The position numbers and the translations under genes are program-made. DNA of 64,000 nucleotides from Mucilaginibacter paludis DSM 18603. Lineage in GTDB: Bacteria; Bacteroidota; Bacteroidia; Sphingobacteriales; Sphingobacteriaceae. Shown here one piece after another: positions 16,945-26,647 of this stretch (its first letter is position 1; every line of letters starts with the position of its first letter). The stretch lies in NCBI RefSeq assembly GCF_000166195.2, contig NZ_CM001403.1:2808432-2872431 (forward strand). The letters are read 5' to 3'. Below the pieces are notes generated by a model. It saw only the letters and a list, made by a program, of their open reading frames with translations. It searched no databases and was not told the DNA's origin.

Positions 16945-19455
16945 ATGAGAATACCCGCCCTTTTTTTTACCTGTTTTTTTATACACATAGCTTGTTTTGG
17001 GCAATCACAATCACTTATGGGTAGCAAGAGCCAGGAAGAACTACATGTAGATAAAATATTAAAACAACTTACCTTACAGGAAAAGATAGGCTTGTGTGCG
17101 GGCGCTTTTCCTGAATTTGGGCTTAGTGGAATAAAAAGGCTGAATATACCAACCGTTAAATGCACCGACGGGCCACGAGGGCCAAACCAAAATGGCAATT
17201 CTACTGCTTTTCCCTGCGGCCTGGCCTTTGGCGCCTCCTGGAACCCCGAACTAGTTGAACAAGCAGGAAAGGTGATGGGCAATGAAACCCGGGCTAAAAA
17301 ACTTAATGTTTTGTTTGGCCCGGCAGTTAACATTTTAAGAGATCCTCTAAATGGTCGTTTTTTTGAATACTATACGGAAGACCCGCTTTTGAACAGCGAA
17401 ATTGCGGTAGCCAATATAAAGGGCATTCAGAGCGAAGGTGTTGCTGCCTGCCTTAAGCATTACGCCTGTAATAACCGCGAAAACAATCGCAACTTTTATA
17501 TGTCGATGGTTGATGAACGAACACTAAACGAGATATACCTGCCGGCTTTTAAGGCCGGGGTACAAAAAGGTAAAGTTTGGACTATTATGACATCGGCAAA
17601 TGGTGTTAACGGCGAATTTGTAAGCGACAGCAAAAAAATGCTGACCGAAATTTTAAAAAATGGATGGGGATATGACGGGTTGGTAATGACCGACTTTTTG
17701 CAAACCCGCTCGACCGAAAAGGCTGCTTTAGCTGGCTTGGATGTATCTATGCCAGGTGGTAGTTTTTGCGGTTTTGGCGGTGCCCTGGCAGACGCGGTGA
17801 AAGCAGGCCGTGTGCCCGAAAGCGTTATTGACGACAAAGTTCGCCGCATACTCAGGATCTATGACAGGTTAGGCGTATTAGACGGTAAGGATATGAGTAT
17901 CGGTGCTAATCAAAATACGATTGAACACCAGGCAATTGCTCAAAAAGTGGCTGAAGAAGGTATGGTATTATTAAAAAATGATCGTAAACTATTGCCGCTA
18001 AACGCAAACCAGATCAAAAATGTTGTAGTAATAGGCCCCAATGCCGATAAAAGGTTTTGTTTAGGTGGTATGGGCGGCGGAAGCTCAACCATTTTGCCTC
18101 CTTATGAAATAACAGCCCTTCAAGGGCTTAAAAATATGTTGGGCAACAATAAGGTAAGTTATATCCCTTCTAACGAATTAGGCGGCTTTCAGTCAATTCC
18201 ACAATCTGCTGTTGTTGGGCCGGATGGCACCCCGGGTTTTAAAAGTTCTTATTTTGGTACCGACCAGGAACACCCGGCAGTTAACCGAAAAGATTCTGTT
18301 TTAAGTTTTATGTGGGAAATGAAATCGCCTGACCCAAGGATTAAACCACAGGATTTCACCCATGCGCACTTTGAAGGGAAACTTATTGCTCCAATGGATG
18401 GCCGGTTCACCTTACGGCTAACTGCAGATGGCGTAGCCAAGATGTATCACGGTTTCAACAATGGCACCCAGATCGCTTTTGCCGACAGGAACCAGCTGCT
18501 TTCACCGGCATTTGCCTCTGTAGAGCTAAAAAAGGGGGAACCTTATGAACTTTCTATAGATTACATAAAACAACCGGGCGATGCAGGTGTAAGGTTGGAA
18601 TGGGAACTGCCCCAGATCTCTGATGATAAATGGGCGAAAATTACAGCGGCTGTTAAAAAAGCAGATGCAGTAATATTTGTGGGCGGGTTAGATTACACCT
18701 CGGATACCGAAGGCCGTGACCGGAACGACCTGGTTTTCCCGGGCTCGCAAGAAAATTTAATTAATAAGTTATCGGCCATTAACAAAAATGTTGTGGCTGT
18801 ACTAATCAACGGTTCTCCTATGGAATTAGGTGGCTGGTTGAAAAATGTTCCGGCTGTGTTAGAGGCATGATATCCTGGCATGAGCTGCGGAACCAGTATT
18901 TCAAACATTCTGTTAGGTAAAACAGCCCCATCCGGTAAACTACCATTCTCCTGGCCAAAAAAACTGGCAGACTGCCCTTCGCAAGTGTTCGGAACTGAAA
19001 ACAATGACGTAGTAAATTATACAGACAGCTTAATGGTAGGTTACCGTTATTACGACAGCAAAAATGTAGAACCCCAATTTCCGTTTGGTTACGGGCTGAG
19101 TTATACTACCTTTAAATATAATAACCTGCATATCAAATCGAACAGAAGTACTATTAGGGGATCTTTTTCAATAAAAAACACGGGTAACTTTAACGGTGCC
19201 GAAATTGCCGAGGTTTATGTTAGGCCTTTGCACCCAAGCGTGTACAGGCCAATACATGAGTTGAAATATTTCAAGAAGATCACTATAAATAAAAATGGCT
19301 CCGGTAAAGTAGATTTTGAATTAGGTGCTGATGCATTTTCATGTTATAATGTTAAAACCGGCAGTTGGCAATTAGATCCGGGTGAATATGAGATACAAAT
19401 AGGTTCATCATCCCGCGATATAAGGTTGAAAACTTTAGTACAAGTGCGAAATTAA
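16945..19455 (+). pseudogene. GH3 beta-glucosidase-like enzyme with PA14 insert, split by in-frame TGA
   Basis: One frame covers a full exported GH3 enzyme except for TGA at 18868-18870. The signal peptide is residues 1-22. The (alpha/beta)8 domain carries KCTDGPRGPN, FGPAVNI, KHYACNNRE and the nucleophile region GLVMTDFLQT. The second domain has an inserted PA14-like unit (about 430-555: FEGKLIAPMDGRF, GDAGVRLEWELP), then GRDRNDLVFPGSQE. The first part ends VPAVLEA; after the stop it continues YPGMSCGTSISNILLGKTAPSGKLPFSWPK and ends in a fibronectin III-like domain. GH3 proteins normally read EAWYPG here, so TGG to TGA is the likely lesion. Without the second part, domain closure would be lost. 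It would hydrolyse beta-glucosides or xylosides if intact. Confidence 0.87.
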
Positions 19456-19594
19456 ATTTGGTATTACTTTTACTATACGTTCTCTTAGAGCAGGTAATTA
19501 CGTGCCAATACCAATCTAAAATTAATATATCACTTGCTAAAAAATTGATGATAAAAACTCGTGAAGTATTTTATTAATGATTTGAAACATCATA

Positions 19595-20121
19595 TTGTTT
19601 AGCGATATCCACGCGAATCTGCCGGCCTTGGAGGCTTTTTTCAAAAGTGTTGAGAATAAAAACTTGGAAATGCCGCGGCTGATGGCACTGAGGCATTCCA
19701 GGAAGAAAGTGAAATAAGCCGATCTTCTTACCTATGTACAAATTCCCTATTGGGTGATGAACAACGCAAATTATTACGTAACCTGCCTTTACATATAAAG
19801 TTGGAACTACTATTCGGGGATAAAATAGTAAAGCTATTACTTGAACATGGAAGTGCAACCAGTATAGATGAGTTATTAAATGAAGATTATTTATTTGACA
19901 TGATGCAAAAGGCAGACGCCGACATTATGTGTTTTGGACATACTCATCAACCTTATCATAAAACATTAAAAAGAAAAGGAACTGATATTATTGTCGAAAA
20001 GTACGCCATTAATATTGGATCAATTGGAAAACCCAAAGATAGGGACCCAAGGGGTTGTTATTTAATTTTTAAATTAAATGAGCCTGAGTATAAGGCTGTT
20101 TTAGTTTGTAAAAGCTGGTAG
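19595..20121 (+). pseudogene. Metallophosphoesterase with internal deletion
   Basis: The plus strand begins LFSDIHANLPALEAFFKSVENKNLE, the metal-binding N-terminus of the calcineurin-like YfcE/Mre11-type superfamily, but the expected LGDLV block is missing. After a frame change near 19665-19680 it resumes with TEAFQEESEISRSSY and then DEQRKLLRNLPLHIKLE, an EHGS segment (normally VHGS), CFGHTHQPYH and AINIGSIGKPKDRDPRG to the stop at 20121. About 45 codons seem deleted and an upstream TGA removes a normal ATG. Members hydrolyse phosphodiesters or phosphomonoesters in the cytoplasm. The 3' end overlaps the convergent histidine kinase by 21 bp. Confidence 0.75.
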
Positions 20122-22071
20122 AGAAAATGTAAATGTCGCTCCATGGCCCGGGGTGCTTTCTACCCAGATCCTCCCGCCGTGCCGGTCAATAATGTCCTTG
20201 GATATATAAAGTCCCAGGCCGAGCCCCGAGGTCTTTCGCTCCTGCTCTTTAACACGGTAAAACTGGCTAAAAATGTGCTGCTGGTTTTCAGGCAAAATAC
20301 CGGGACCCTGGTCTTTCACAGAGATGCGAACCTCATTCCCGGTCCTGATAGCAATCATGCTTACCTCCCTGGCGTCCGGCGCATACTTCACGGCATTACC
20401 CAGTAAATTGGTGAGCACCTGTTCCAGCCGCATCTTATCGCCCGAGACCAAAAGCTCTCCATCTGCCGCCATTTTCAAATTATAGTGGGGATGGGTCTGC
20501 TCAAACGTATCGGTTATTTCGTCCAAAAGATCCGAAAGATCAAAAGGTTCAAAATTCAACTGTAGTTTACCGGCCTGGATTTTAGATATATCAAACAGGT
20601 CATTGACTAACTCGTTGAGTTTGGCCAATTGCTTCAGTGCCTTTTCTGCAAAACTTTTGGCAATACCATCCGGAACCGTTCTTTCTAATATCTGCAAAAA
20701 ACCGCTCATCGAAGTCAGTGGCGTCTTAAGCTCATGGGAGGCCAAGGCGATAAATTCATCTTTTTTATTGCTCAGATCCTTTACTTCCTCAAAGAGCCTG
20801 GAATTATCTATGGCAACGGCAGCCTGTGAGGCTACGGTAACAACCAGGTCTTCATGCTCTTCTTTAAAAATGCCAGCTTGTTTGTGGCCAAAAAAAAGCC
20901 CGCCGATGACTACGCCCGAATGAGTAATAACGGGAACCGCCAGGTAGCTCACAACCGGCAAATGGCCTTTGGGCATACCAAAATAGGGTGAATTTTTTCC
21001 ATAACGCGGATCTTTTGTAATGTCATCAACCCGGACAACGTCCTCACCGCTAAAGGTCGGATGGAAAACAGCCGTGTTACGGGGCATGGGAAAGTTTTCA
21101 AAAGCAGCCCGTGGCGCCCCGGAAATGGTATAAAGCCAATAGGATTCACCGCCCTGGTCTACCCGGTTATAGAAGAAGGCACCGAAATCCGCGCCGGTAA
21201 GCCTGGTAGTAGCATCGGTCACTCTTTGTAAAATGTGTTGCAGATCAAGATCCTCGTTAATGCTTTTACTGATTGAATTAAGGATTTCCATACGCTCCAT
21301 GCTTTTAGCGACGGACCGCTCTGCTTCTTTTTGCGCTGTAATGTTCCGGGCTATTTTTGAAGCCCCGATGATTTCGCCGGCTTTGTTGAGGATGGGAGAC
21401 ACCGTCAGTGATATGTGCAACTGTTGTCCCCCTTTGGTTCTGCGGATAGTCTGGAAATGATCTACCTTTTTTCCGGCACGAATGTTTCCGATAATTATAT
21501 CTTCTTCATTCAGACGCTCCGGCGGTATTAGTAATGAAATATGTTGACCAATTGCTTCCTGCTCCGTATAGCCAAACATTTTTTCTGCGCCGATATTCCA
21601 GCTGGTGATGATGCCTTGCAGGCTTTTACCGACAATGGCATCGTCCGAGCTGGCGACAATGGCGGCCAGCCTGGCCTGCTTTTCTTCGGCAGCATTTTCT
21701 TCGATGATACTGCGGGCAATCTGTGACGATCCTGTAACTTGTCCCTCCTGGTCCCGGATAGGCGAAATGGTTATAGACACGGGGATTTCAACGCCTTCCC
21801 TGGTTCTGCGAATCGTTTTAAAATGTCCGATCCGTCTCCCCTCCATAATATCACGCATGATGTCCATTTTTTCCTGCTGCCTGTCCTGCGGGATCAGCAG
21901 GTAAACCGATTCATCGATTATTTCCTCATGACTATAGCCGAATAGCTGTTCAGCTGCCGGATTCCAATGGGTGATCCGCATATCAAGGTCATGGCAAAAT
22001 ATCGCGTCGTCAATGCCTTCAAATATGGATTGCAGGGTTGATAGCTCTTGTGAATGCTGAAGTCTGGTCAT
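20101..22071 (-). CDS. PAS-PAS-GAF sensor histidine kinase
   Basis: A 656-residue soluble histidine kinase. PAS 1 is about 10-125 and PAS 2 about 135-250 (both with ITxWNxxAExxFGY and LLIPxxR), GAF about 262-425, HisKA about 430-500 with the phospho-acceptor His446 in ALASHELKTPLTSM, and HATPase_c about 540-655 with N-box GNAVKYAP, DQGPGI and GLGLGLYISKDII. There are no membrane helices, so it senses a cytoplasmic or membrane-permeable signal such as redox, light or a small ligand. No response regulator is adjacent, as is common for such orphan kinases in Bacteroidota. It is the only clearly intact gene between 15.5 and 27 kb. Confidence 0.92.
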   Translation of the reverse strand: MTRLQHSQELSTLQSIFEGIDDAIFCHDLDMRITHWNPAAEQLFGYSHEEIIDESVYLLIPQDRQQEKMDIMRDIMEGRRIGHFKTIRRTREGVEIPVSITISPIRDQEGQVTGSSQIARSIIEENAAEEKQARLAAIVASSDDAIVGKSLQGIITSWNIGAEKMFGYTEQEAIGQHISLLIPPERLNEEDIIIGNIRAGKKVDHFQTIRRTKGGQQLHISLTVSPILNKAGEIIGASKIARNITAQKEAERSVAKSMERMEILNSISKSINEDLDLQHILQRVTDATTRLTGADFGAFFYNRVDQGGESYWLYTISGAPRAAFENFPMPRNTAVFHPTFSGEDVVRVDDITKDPRYGKNSPYFGMPKGHLPVVSYLAVPVITHSGVVIGGLFFGHKQAGIFKEEHEDLVVTVASQAAVAIDNSRLFEEVKDLSNKKDEFIALASHELKTPLTSMSGFLQILERTVPDGIAKSFAEKALKQLAKLNELVNDLFDISKIQAGKLQLNFEPFDLSDLLDEITDTFEQTHPHYNLKMAADGELLVSGDKMRLEQVLTNLLGNAVKYAPDAREVSMIAIRTGNEVRISVKDQGPGILPENQQHIFSQFYRVKEQERKTSGLGLGLYISKDIIDRHGGRIWVESTPGHGATFTFSLPAFTN

Positions 22072-22296
22072 TAGTATTCGGTGCGGCCAGAAAACGGCAT
22101 TATCTGTTCAGTGGCTCTTTTTGTTTGATTTAATCTAATAATAACCTTAAAAACACAGAAAGGTTTTAAGCCCTTGAAGAAGGCCAGGCCGATGAAAATC
22201 TGGCAGCGCAGCTGTAAATTTTTCAGATGCCCGCTGAAAAAAATTCAGTTTTAATTCCATTTCTGGCTTTGGCATCTCACTTGTAGTATTGCTGCC

Positions 22297-22308
22297 GAAC
22301 GATCGTTC
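22297..22308. promoter_or_regulatory. 12-bp palindrome upstream of hsp20 pseudogene
   Basis: GAACGATCGTTC is a perfect 12-bp palindrome 57 bp before the hsp20 start. It may be an operator for a stress regulator or part of the promoter. The rest of 22072-22365 shows no gene. Confidence 0.4.
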
Positions 22309-22365
22309 TTTAAGTTTAATAGACTAAATGGTTTGATCCTTTAAAAACAATTAAAAGAAAAGATT

Positions 22366-22720
22366 ATGACATTGGTTAAATTTAATCCCGACAAAAGAAA
22401 CAGTTCACTATTACCAGGTTTTAGTGATGTTTTCGATTCTATTTTTAATGACACTTTTTTCAATGATTGTATGGTAACCCGCGTACCTGCCGTCAATATC
22501 AGCGAAACGGAAAACAACTATCATCTGGAACTGGCTGCGCCGGGTCTGAAGAAAGAAGATTTCAAACTGAACCTGGAACGCAACGTGCTGAACATTGCTG
22601 TTGAGCAAACCGCCAGTCAGGAAGACAACCAGAAAAATTACAGCAAGCGCGAATACAGCTATAACTCTTTCATGCGTTCCTTTTACGCTGCCGGAAAGCG
22701 CGGATGACAGCCATTGATGC
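22366..22720 (+). pseudogene. Hsp20/alpha-crystallin small heat-shock protein, frameshifted and truncated
   Basis: The N-terminal about 107 residues are a normal bacterial Hsp20: MTLVKFNPDKRN, VPAVNISETENNYHLELAAPGLKKEDFKLNLE, and YSYNSFMRSF. Family members continue FTLPESADD; here that sequence is present one frame over (TTTACGCTGCCGGAAAGC), showing a 1-nt insertion in a T-run near 22680. A second shift follows (GATGACAGCC then ATTGATGCT), and then homology ends near 22720, so the C-terminal GxLxxxxxK part that drives oligomerisation is missing. The original protein would be an ATP-independent holdase chaperone. Beyond the end lies an unrelated minus-strand remnant. Confidence 0.85.
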
Positions 22721-22866
22721 TCATTTATCCAACTTTCGAAGTATACGAGATCAGCTCGGCCCATTGTCGTGTAGGACAACCATTCATGTTCGAGATGATT
22801 GAATAGTGTGTTAATGCTTGCAATAAAAGAGCGTGGCGAAGATCCTTCTGATTTGATTTTAGACAT
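22711..22866 (-). pseudogene. Unidentified gene fragment truncated against hsp20
   Basis: The minus strand starts with a plausible N-terminus (MSKIKSEGSSPRSFIASI, then LFNHLEHEWLSYTTM and ADLVYFESWINEHQW). After about 52 residues it runs antisense through the hsp20 pseudogene, so only the first part is likely to be real. The junction falls where hsp20 homology ends (about 22711-22720), suggesting one deletion truncated both genes. Family not recognised. Confidence 0.4.
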
Positions 22867-23007
22867 GGTTGAAGATTTTTATGTTCAGCACGAATAAATG
22901 GATGCCTCCCGCTAGTATTAATATCTCTAATAAACTTGGGCGTATAAAAGCGATTGAATTACGAAGTTTAATCATATTATATCAGTCGATAGTATACCGC
23001 GTTTGTC

Positions 23008-23683
23008 CTAATTAGCGGGGGCCCTGTTACTGGTCATTTCTACAGAGGAATTCGCGTCCATTTTAGTGATTCTTTCCAAATCTTTTTTTGTTGCGAAAAG
23101 GGCAACACTTTCATAAGAAAGCTTATCAGCACCAATAAATGACCGGATCATTAAAGCAGTCTTTACACTTATTGCTGTAAATGATAAGATATCATCTTTT
23201 GAATTGAGTTCGCCTCGGTCGAATTGATCGATCAAATCACTCATGCTTCTCAAGCAATCTCTGATTGTTCCCCATAATTCGCTTGAAATGATCGCCGCCG
23301 CCTCTTCTGAAAGTGAGCTATACTCTATAAGAATTGTCCTGGCGTCTTCACGGGCCTTTTCCATATGATCAATCTCACTGGGAATGGGCAAACTCGCATA
23401 TATTTTAAAACGCCCCTGGTTTTGCATGATTTTAATCAATAGGTCAACCGATCGCGCTGGTATTATCCAGGTCCGCCTCGAAAAGGTACTGTTCGTCGAT
23501 CCGGACATTGATAGGCCGAAGCGTACCAAGGGTCTGCTCGGCGTCCTTATACACTGGCGAGACATCCGCGCGGCCCAAGTGCTCGTCCATATTTTTTTCG
23601 AAATCCGTGGTTTCTCCAGACTGGACATAATTCGAACCATTTGGTGGAACAATTGATGCTTTTGAGCTCGTTGCAACCAGCAT
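23008..23683 (-). pseudogene. Unidentified protein gene with a frameshift
   Basis: The minus strand from 23683 reads a sensible N-terminal part (TTDFEKNMDEHLGRADVSP, then VYKDAEQTLGTLRPINVRI and DEQYLFEADLDNTSAI) that ends at 23444. The frame that continues to 23008 carries the rest (RLLIKIMQNQGRFKIYASL-like, EKAREDARTILIEYSSLSEE, DRGELNSKDDILSF, FATKKDLERITKMDANSS). The switch lies near 23445-23460. Joined, the product would be about 220 residues, helical, and without signal or membrane segments. I do not recognise it. Its first 17 or so codons coincide with the 50-bp direct repeat copy B, so the original 5' end may have been replaced. Confidence 0.5.
23616..23665. repeat. 50-bp direct repeat, copy B
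   Basis: This is the partner of 15354-15403, with 47 of 50 bases identical; the three differences cluster at 23639-23649. It overlaps the 5' end of the frameshifted unknown gene. The 8.26-kb segment between the copies contains the AraC chimera, GH3, metallophosphoesterase, the histidine kinase and hsp20. Confidence 0.8.
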
Positions 23684-23956
23684 AACGTGGGATCTATTGC
23701 TACAGGACCTACTTGAGGGTAAAGTTTATAAAAGCCCCTCTCTTCTTTCCTGTAAATTACTATTTTTCATTGGATTAAGGCCAAAATGATATCTTAAGAA
23801 AAGAGTTCAATGTGCTTTACGTCAAAACACAATAATTGGCGGGACATCAAACTTATTAATGTGCGTTTATTTGCCATTGACCGATCCTTATAGTGTTGCA
23901 GCCATGAAATATTACAATTAGTATTGAGAAAACCAGTAACGATTTAGTACCTCCAC

Positions 23957-24665
23957 CTAACTAATAGTATTATAAAAAGCTTCCCGGTAAACTTCCCCTA
24001 ATGCGATGCGGATGCCGCCGATCTGGATCTTGTTACGTTCGATGCTGACGATCTCAGGGCCACTATAAAAGATTTGTGAACGCGCATGAACTGAGGTTGT
24101 GGTAAGATCTCTTCCAGCTTTTTCATCGTTTGCAGGCTAATGATTTTTTCATTGGCCGTATGGATCGTTATATAATTCTGCATGCCTTCCACATATAGAA
24201 TATCGGCTGTATTCACCCTAAACAATTTGTGCTCTGTTTTGACAAATATGTAGTCGCTCTGTTTCCGGTGGATGGCTGGTTGGCTAATGAAGGGATGGGG
24301 TCGCCTAAACCTTTCAGCACCACCGTCGCTTTTTCAACTGCCTGATAAAAACGCTCGAAGGATACAGGTTTTAACAAATAGTCAGTCGCATTAAGTTCAT
24401 AACACTCTAAGGCATGTTCCGCGTAGGCAGTCGTAAAAACCACCTGACATTTTCCGGCGATCAGTTTGATGAGTTGAAGACCATTCAGCTCAGGCATCTG
24501 AATATCTAAAAACACCAGGTCGATGCCACCTTCGGTAATTTTAGCCAAAGCCTTCAAGGGATCTGTAGTGCTTAATACCACATTAATCGCAGGCATCCGG
24601 GCCGCATAGTTGAGCAGTACGTCCAGGGCTAATGGTTTATCATCTGCGAACGGGCAATTGATCAT
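23957..24665 (-). pseudogene. LytTR-type response regulator with two frameshifts
   Basis: From 24665 a receiver domain reads with the phospho-acceptor region DLVFLDIQMPELNGLQL, FTTAYAEHALECYELNATDYLLKP and the usual linker. Near 24250-24300 the frame shifts: the LytTR domain (DYIFVKTEHKLFRVNTADI, ILYVEGMQNYITIHT, MRVHKSFIVAL) is in another frame. A second shift near 24055 moves the last helix (IVSIERNKIQIGGIRIALG, EVYREAFYNTIS) back out of frame, with the stop at 23957-23959. An intact version would bind promoter DNA after phosphorylation by the upstream LytS-like kinase, whose gene overlaps by 4 bp and is also broken. Confidence 0.85.
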
Positions 24666-25701
24666 ATTAATTTTATTTTGAGATCTATGGAATAGCTATC
24701 AGCTTGTTTGCTAATGCGAAGTTCGTGACGGTTTGGATAGATAAGGGATAAGCGGCGGCGGACGTTAGGAAGTCCTATACCTACCCTTTTATCTTTTTTC
24801 AACGGTTTGACCTGATTGGTAACCTTAAACTCCAGCTCGTTGTTTTCTAGGCTAATTAAGATCAGGATCGGATTATCCGGATCATTGAAGGCTCCATGTT
24901 TGAATGCGTTCTCTACAAAATTGATCAGGATCAGCGGCGCGATCACATAGCCGCTGAAACTGCCTTCCGTACGAAAGTCAAAGTAACAGTTGTGTTTCTG
25001 CCAGACGCGCTGGAGTTCGATCACATTTTCAAGATAGGCGATCTCATCATCCAGCGGAACGAACTGCTCTTCGCTTTCTCGGAGCATATATCTGAGCAAG
25101 CCCGATAGCTTCAGTAAGGCAGCCGGCGCTTCTTTGGCCTGCTGCTGCGTAAGCGCGTATATGTCATTGATGGTATTGAACAAAAAATGCGGGTTCACCT
25201 GGGAGCGCAGAAATGCCAGCTCCGTTCTCAAATGCTCCTTTTCCGCGATCTCTTTTTCCACACGCAAGGAGCGCCGGTCCGTTAGATAGCTGAGCAGTAA
25301 AGCTAGAAAGATATTGATAAAATTCGCACCCAGGGTTACCATTACCGCGAAGCGAAAATCCAGATCGAGCTGATAGGTTTTCTAGCCAATAAGCGGGTAT
25401 ACACGTTGTTCCATCAGGTAATATACCGGTGTAAACAGGATCACACAGCTGACGATAGAGGCCAGGTATTTGACAGGTTACCTGACTTCAAAAAACGGGG
25501 GATCAGGAACAGGTAATTTACATAAAAGAAGGCGGCGGCGCAGCTCACCTGTAAGATCTTCACTGGCAGGAGTATCCGAAAGGCAAGGCCCCAGTCAACC
25601 TGGGTCCCCAATACGCCCGTACCCAACGAAACCAGCAGGGTCTGGACCAGTATGAGCAACCAGTACCCCGCATGTAAAAGGACAATCTGCCGTTTATTCA
25701 T
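24662..25701 (-). pseudogene. LytS-type sensor histidine kinase, frameshift plus in-frame TAG
   Basis: The N-terminal membrane part runs from 25701 (MNKRQIVLLHAGYWLLILV and following helices, FYVNYLFLIPRFLKSG), then shifts frame at about 25450-25500. The next helix (YLASIVSCVILFTPVYYLM) continues in the frame of the kinase domain but hits TAG at 25384-25382 after VYPLIG. Downstream the His_kinase core is well kept: ELAFLRSQVNPHFLFNTIN with the phospho-acceptor His, ENVIELQRV, ILINFVENAFKHGAF and GIGLPNVRRRLSLIYP. The 226-residue remainder, from a possible ATG at 25342, still has a full catalytic core and one membrane helix, so partial function cannot be excluded. Confidence 0.85.
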
Positions 25702-25896
25702 GGTTTAAATTAAAACAATTTAATTTTTCAGAAAGAATGATTTGGACAACGTACCTGATCTTCCTGACAAACCAGCTGATAATAAGGATAAGATCTTGTC
25801 CGCACTGGAAAGGTTGCTGTCAACGTAATTTGAGGTTTGGTCAATCGCATTGGTTGCGGAATGGCCTCAACTGCATTTTTGCGGCATAGATTAATT

Positions 25897-26463
25897 ATGA
25901 AAAAGATAACCACCTATTTGAAATTAATATTAGCCTGCGCTTTGCTGCACCTGACCGTCCCGACAGCTGCCCGACCGCTATCCTCAGATCAACCTACTGT
26001 CGGGGAGGAAAACATTGTTCGCTTTATTAAGATTTGGGGCCTGGTCAAATATCGGTTCAACAGCGAGTGCCGAGGGGAGATTCAATGCCGACAGCGTGTT
26101 TTTGCACTATATCCGCTGGTCAAAGACGCTAGTGAACCACAGTTTAATAGCTCGATGCTGGCGTTTACGGAGCAGTATGCCTCCGGGATCGTAAATTCAG
26201 GCAGCCATACGGCACGTATTACTAGCGGACAGCGGTTAACACTTAATAAAGATCATGCCTGGATCAATGACCCAGCCTTAGGTTTACTGCTCCAGAAAAA
26301 GCTGAAGCAACTGGTGAACACTTATAATCTCGGCAGTAAGCATCATTATATGAACAACGTTTTTTACGAAGGCGATTTACCCAATGAACCGGCCTATGCC
26401 GATTACAGGTTCAGGGAGGAGGCGATGAATTTTTTAAGTCTGGCCAGTGAGTCCTGCAGTTGA
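25897..26463 (+). pseudogene. N-terminal fragment of an S41-type peptidase
   Basis: It starts at the ATG before KKITTYLKLILACALLHL, a clear signal peptide. An in-frame ATG 60 bp earlier exists but adds a non-signal-like extension. The segment NIVRFIKIWGLVKYRF resembles the N-terminal domain of Bacteroidota S41 peptidases (KLWGFVKYYHP-type). The catalytic domain is absent: after DYRFREEAMNF the frame runs into an SDR fragment in antisense and stops at 26463. The junction near 26430 marks a deletion. The product would be an exported, inactive fragment. Confidence 0.6.
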
Positions 26464-26645
26464 AGAAATAGTGACGATATGTCCGGATTTCTGTTTACGC
26501 ATGACGGGTAAAACCGCTTTAGTAACCTTCATCGGGCCAAACAAACTTGTTGTTAAATGGCCTTCAATCTCTTCCATGGAAAGCTTTTCGAAATAACCTG
26601 CATTAAAGTTTGCGGCATTATTAACACATAGGGAAAGTAACTATA
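26430..26645 (-). pseudogene. Short-chain dehydrogenase (SDR) internal fragment
   Basis: The minus strand reads LCVNNAANFNAGYFEKLS, then MEEIEGHLTTSLFGPMKVT, AVLPVMRKQKSGHIVTIS and STAGLTG. This is the middle of a classical SDR: the NNAG-type motif (here NNAA), the TNxxG-type helix and the SSxAG catalytic-serine strand. Both ends are missing (no Rossmann TGxxxGxG, no YxxxK). The fragment is fused to the S41 remnant on one side and abuts the HxlR pseudogene on the other. HxlR regulators often lie divergent from SDR or oxidoreductase genes, so this pair was probably once divergent neighbours. Confidence 0.75.
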
Positions 26646-26647
26646 CT

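Noticed and set aside
10114..19455. Recoding of TAG (SGNH) and TGA (GH3) as sense codons.
   Set aside because: Other genes in the window use both as normal stops, and frameshifts and deletions nearby favour decay or error. No recoding element is visible, though read-through was not excluded for the SGNH case.
22411..22710. Minus-strand frame extending the 22866 fragment through hsp20.
   Set aside because: It is antisense to well-conserved Hsp20 coding sequence; only the part beyond 22711 is plausible.
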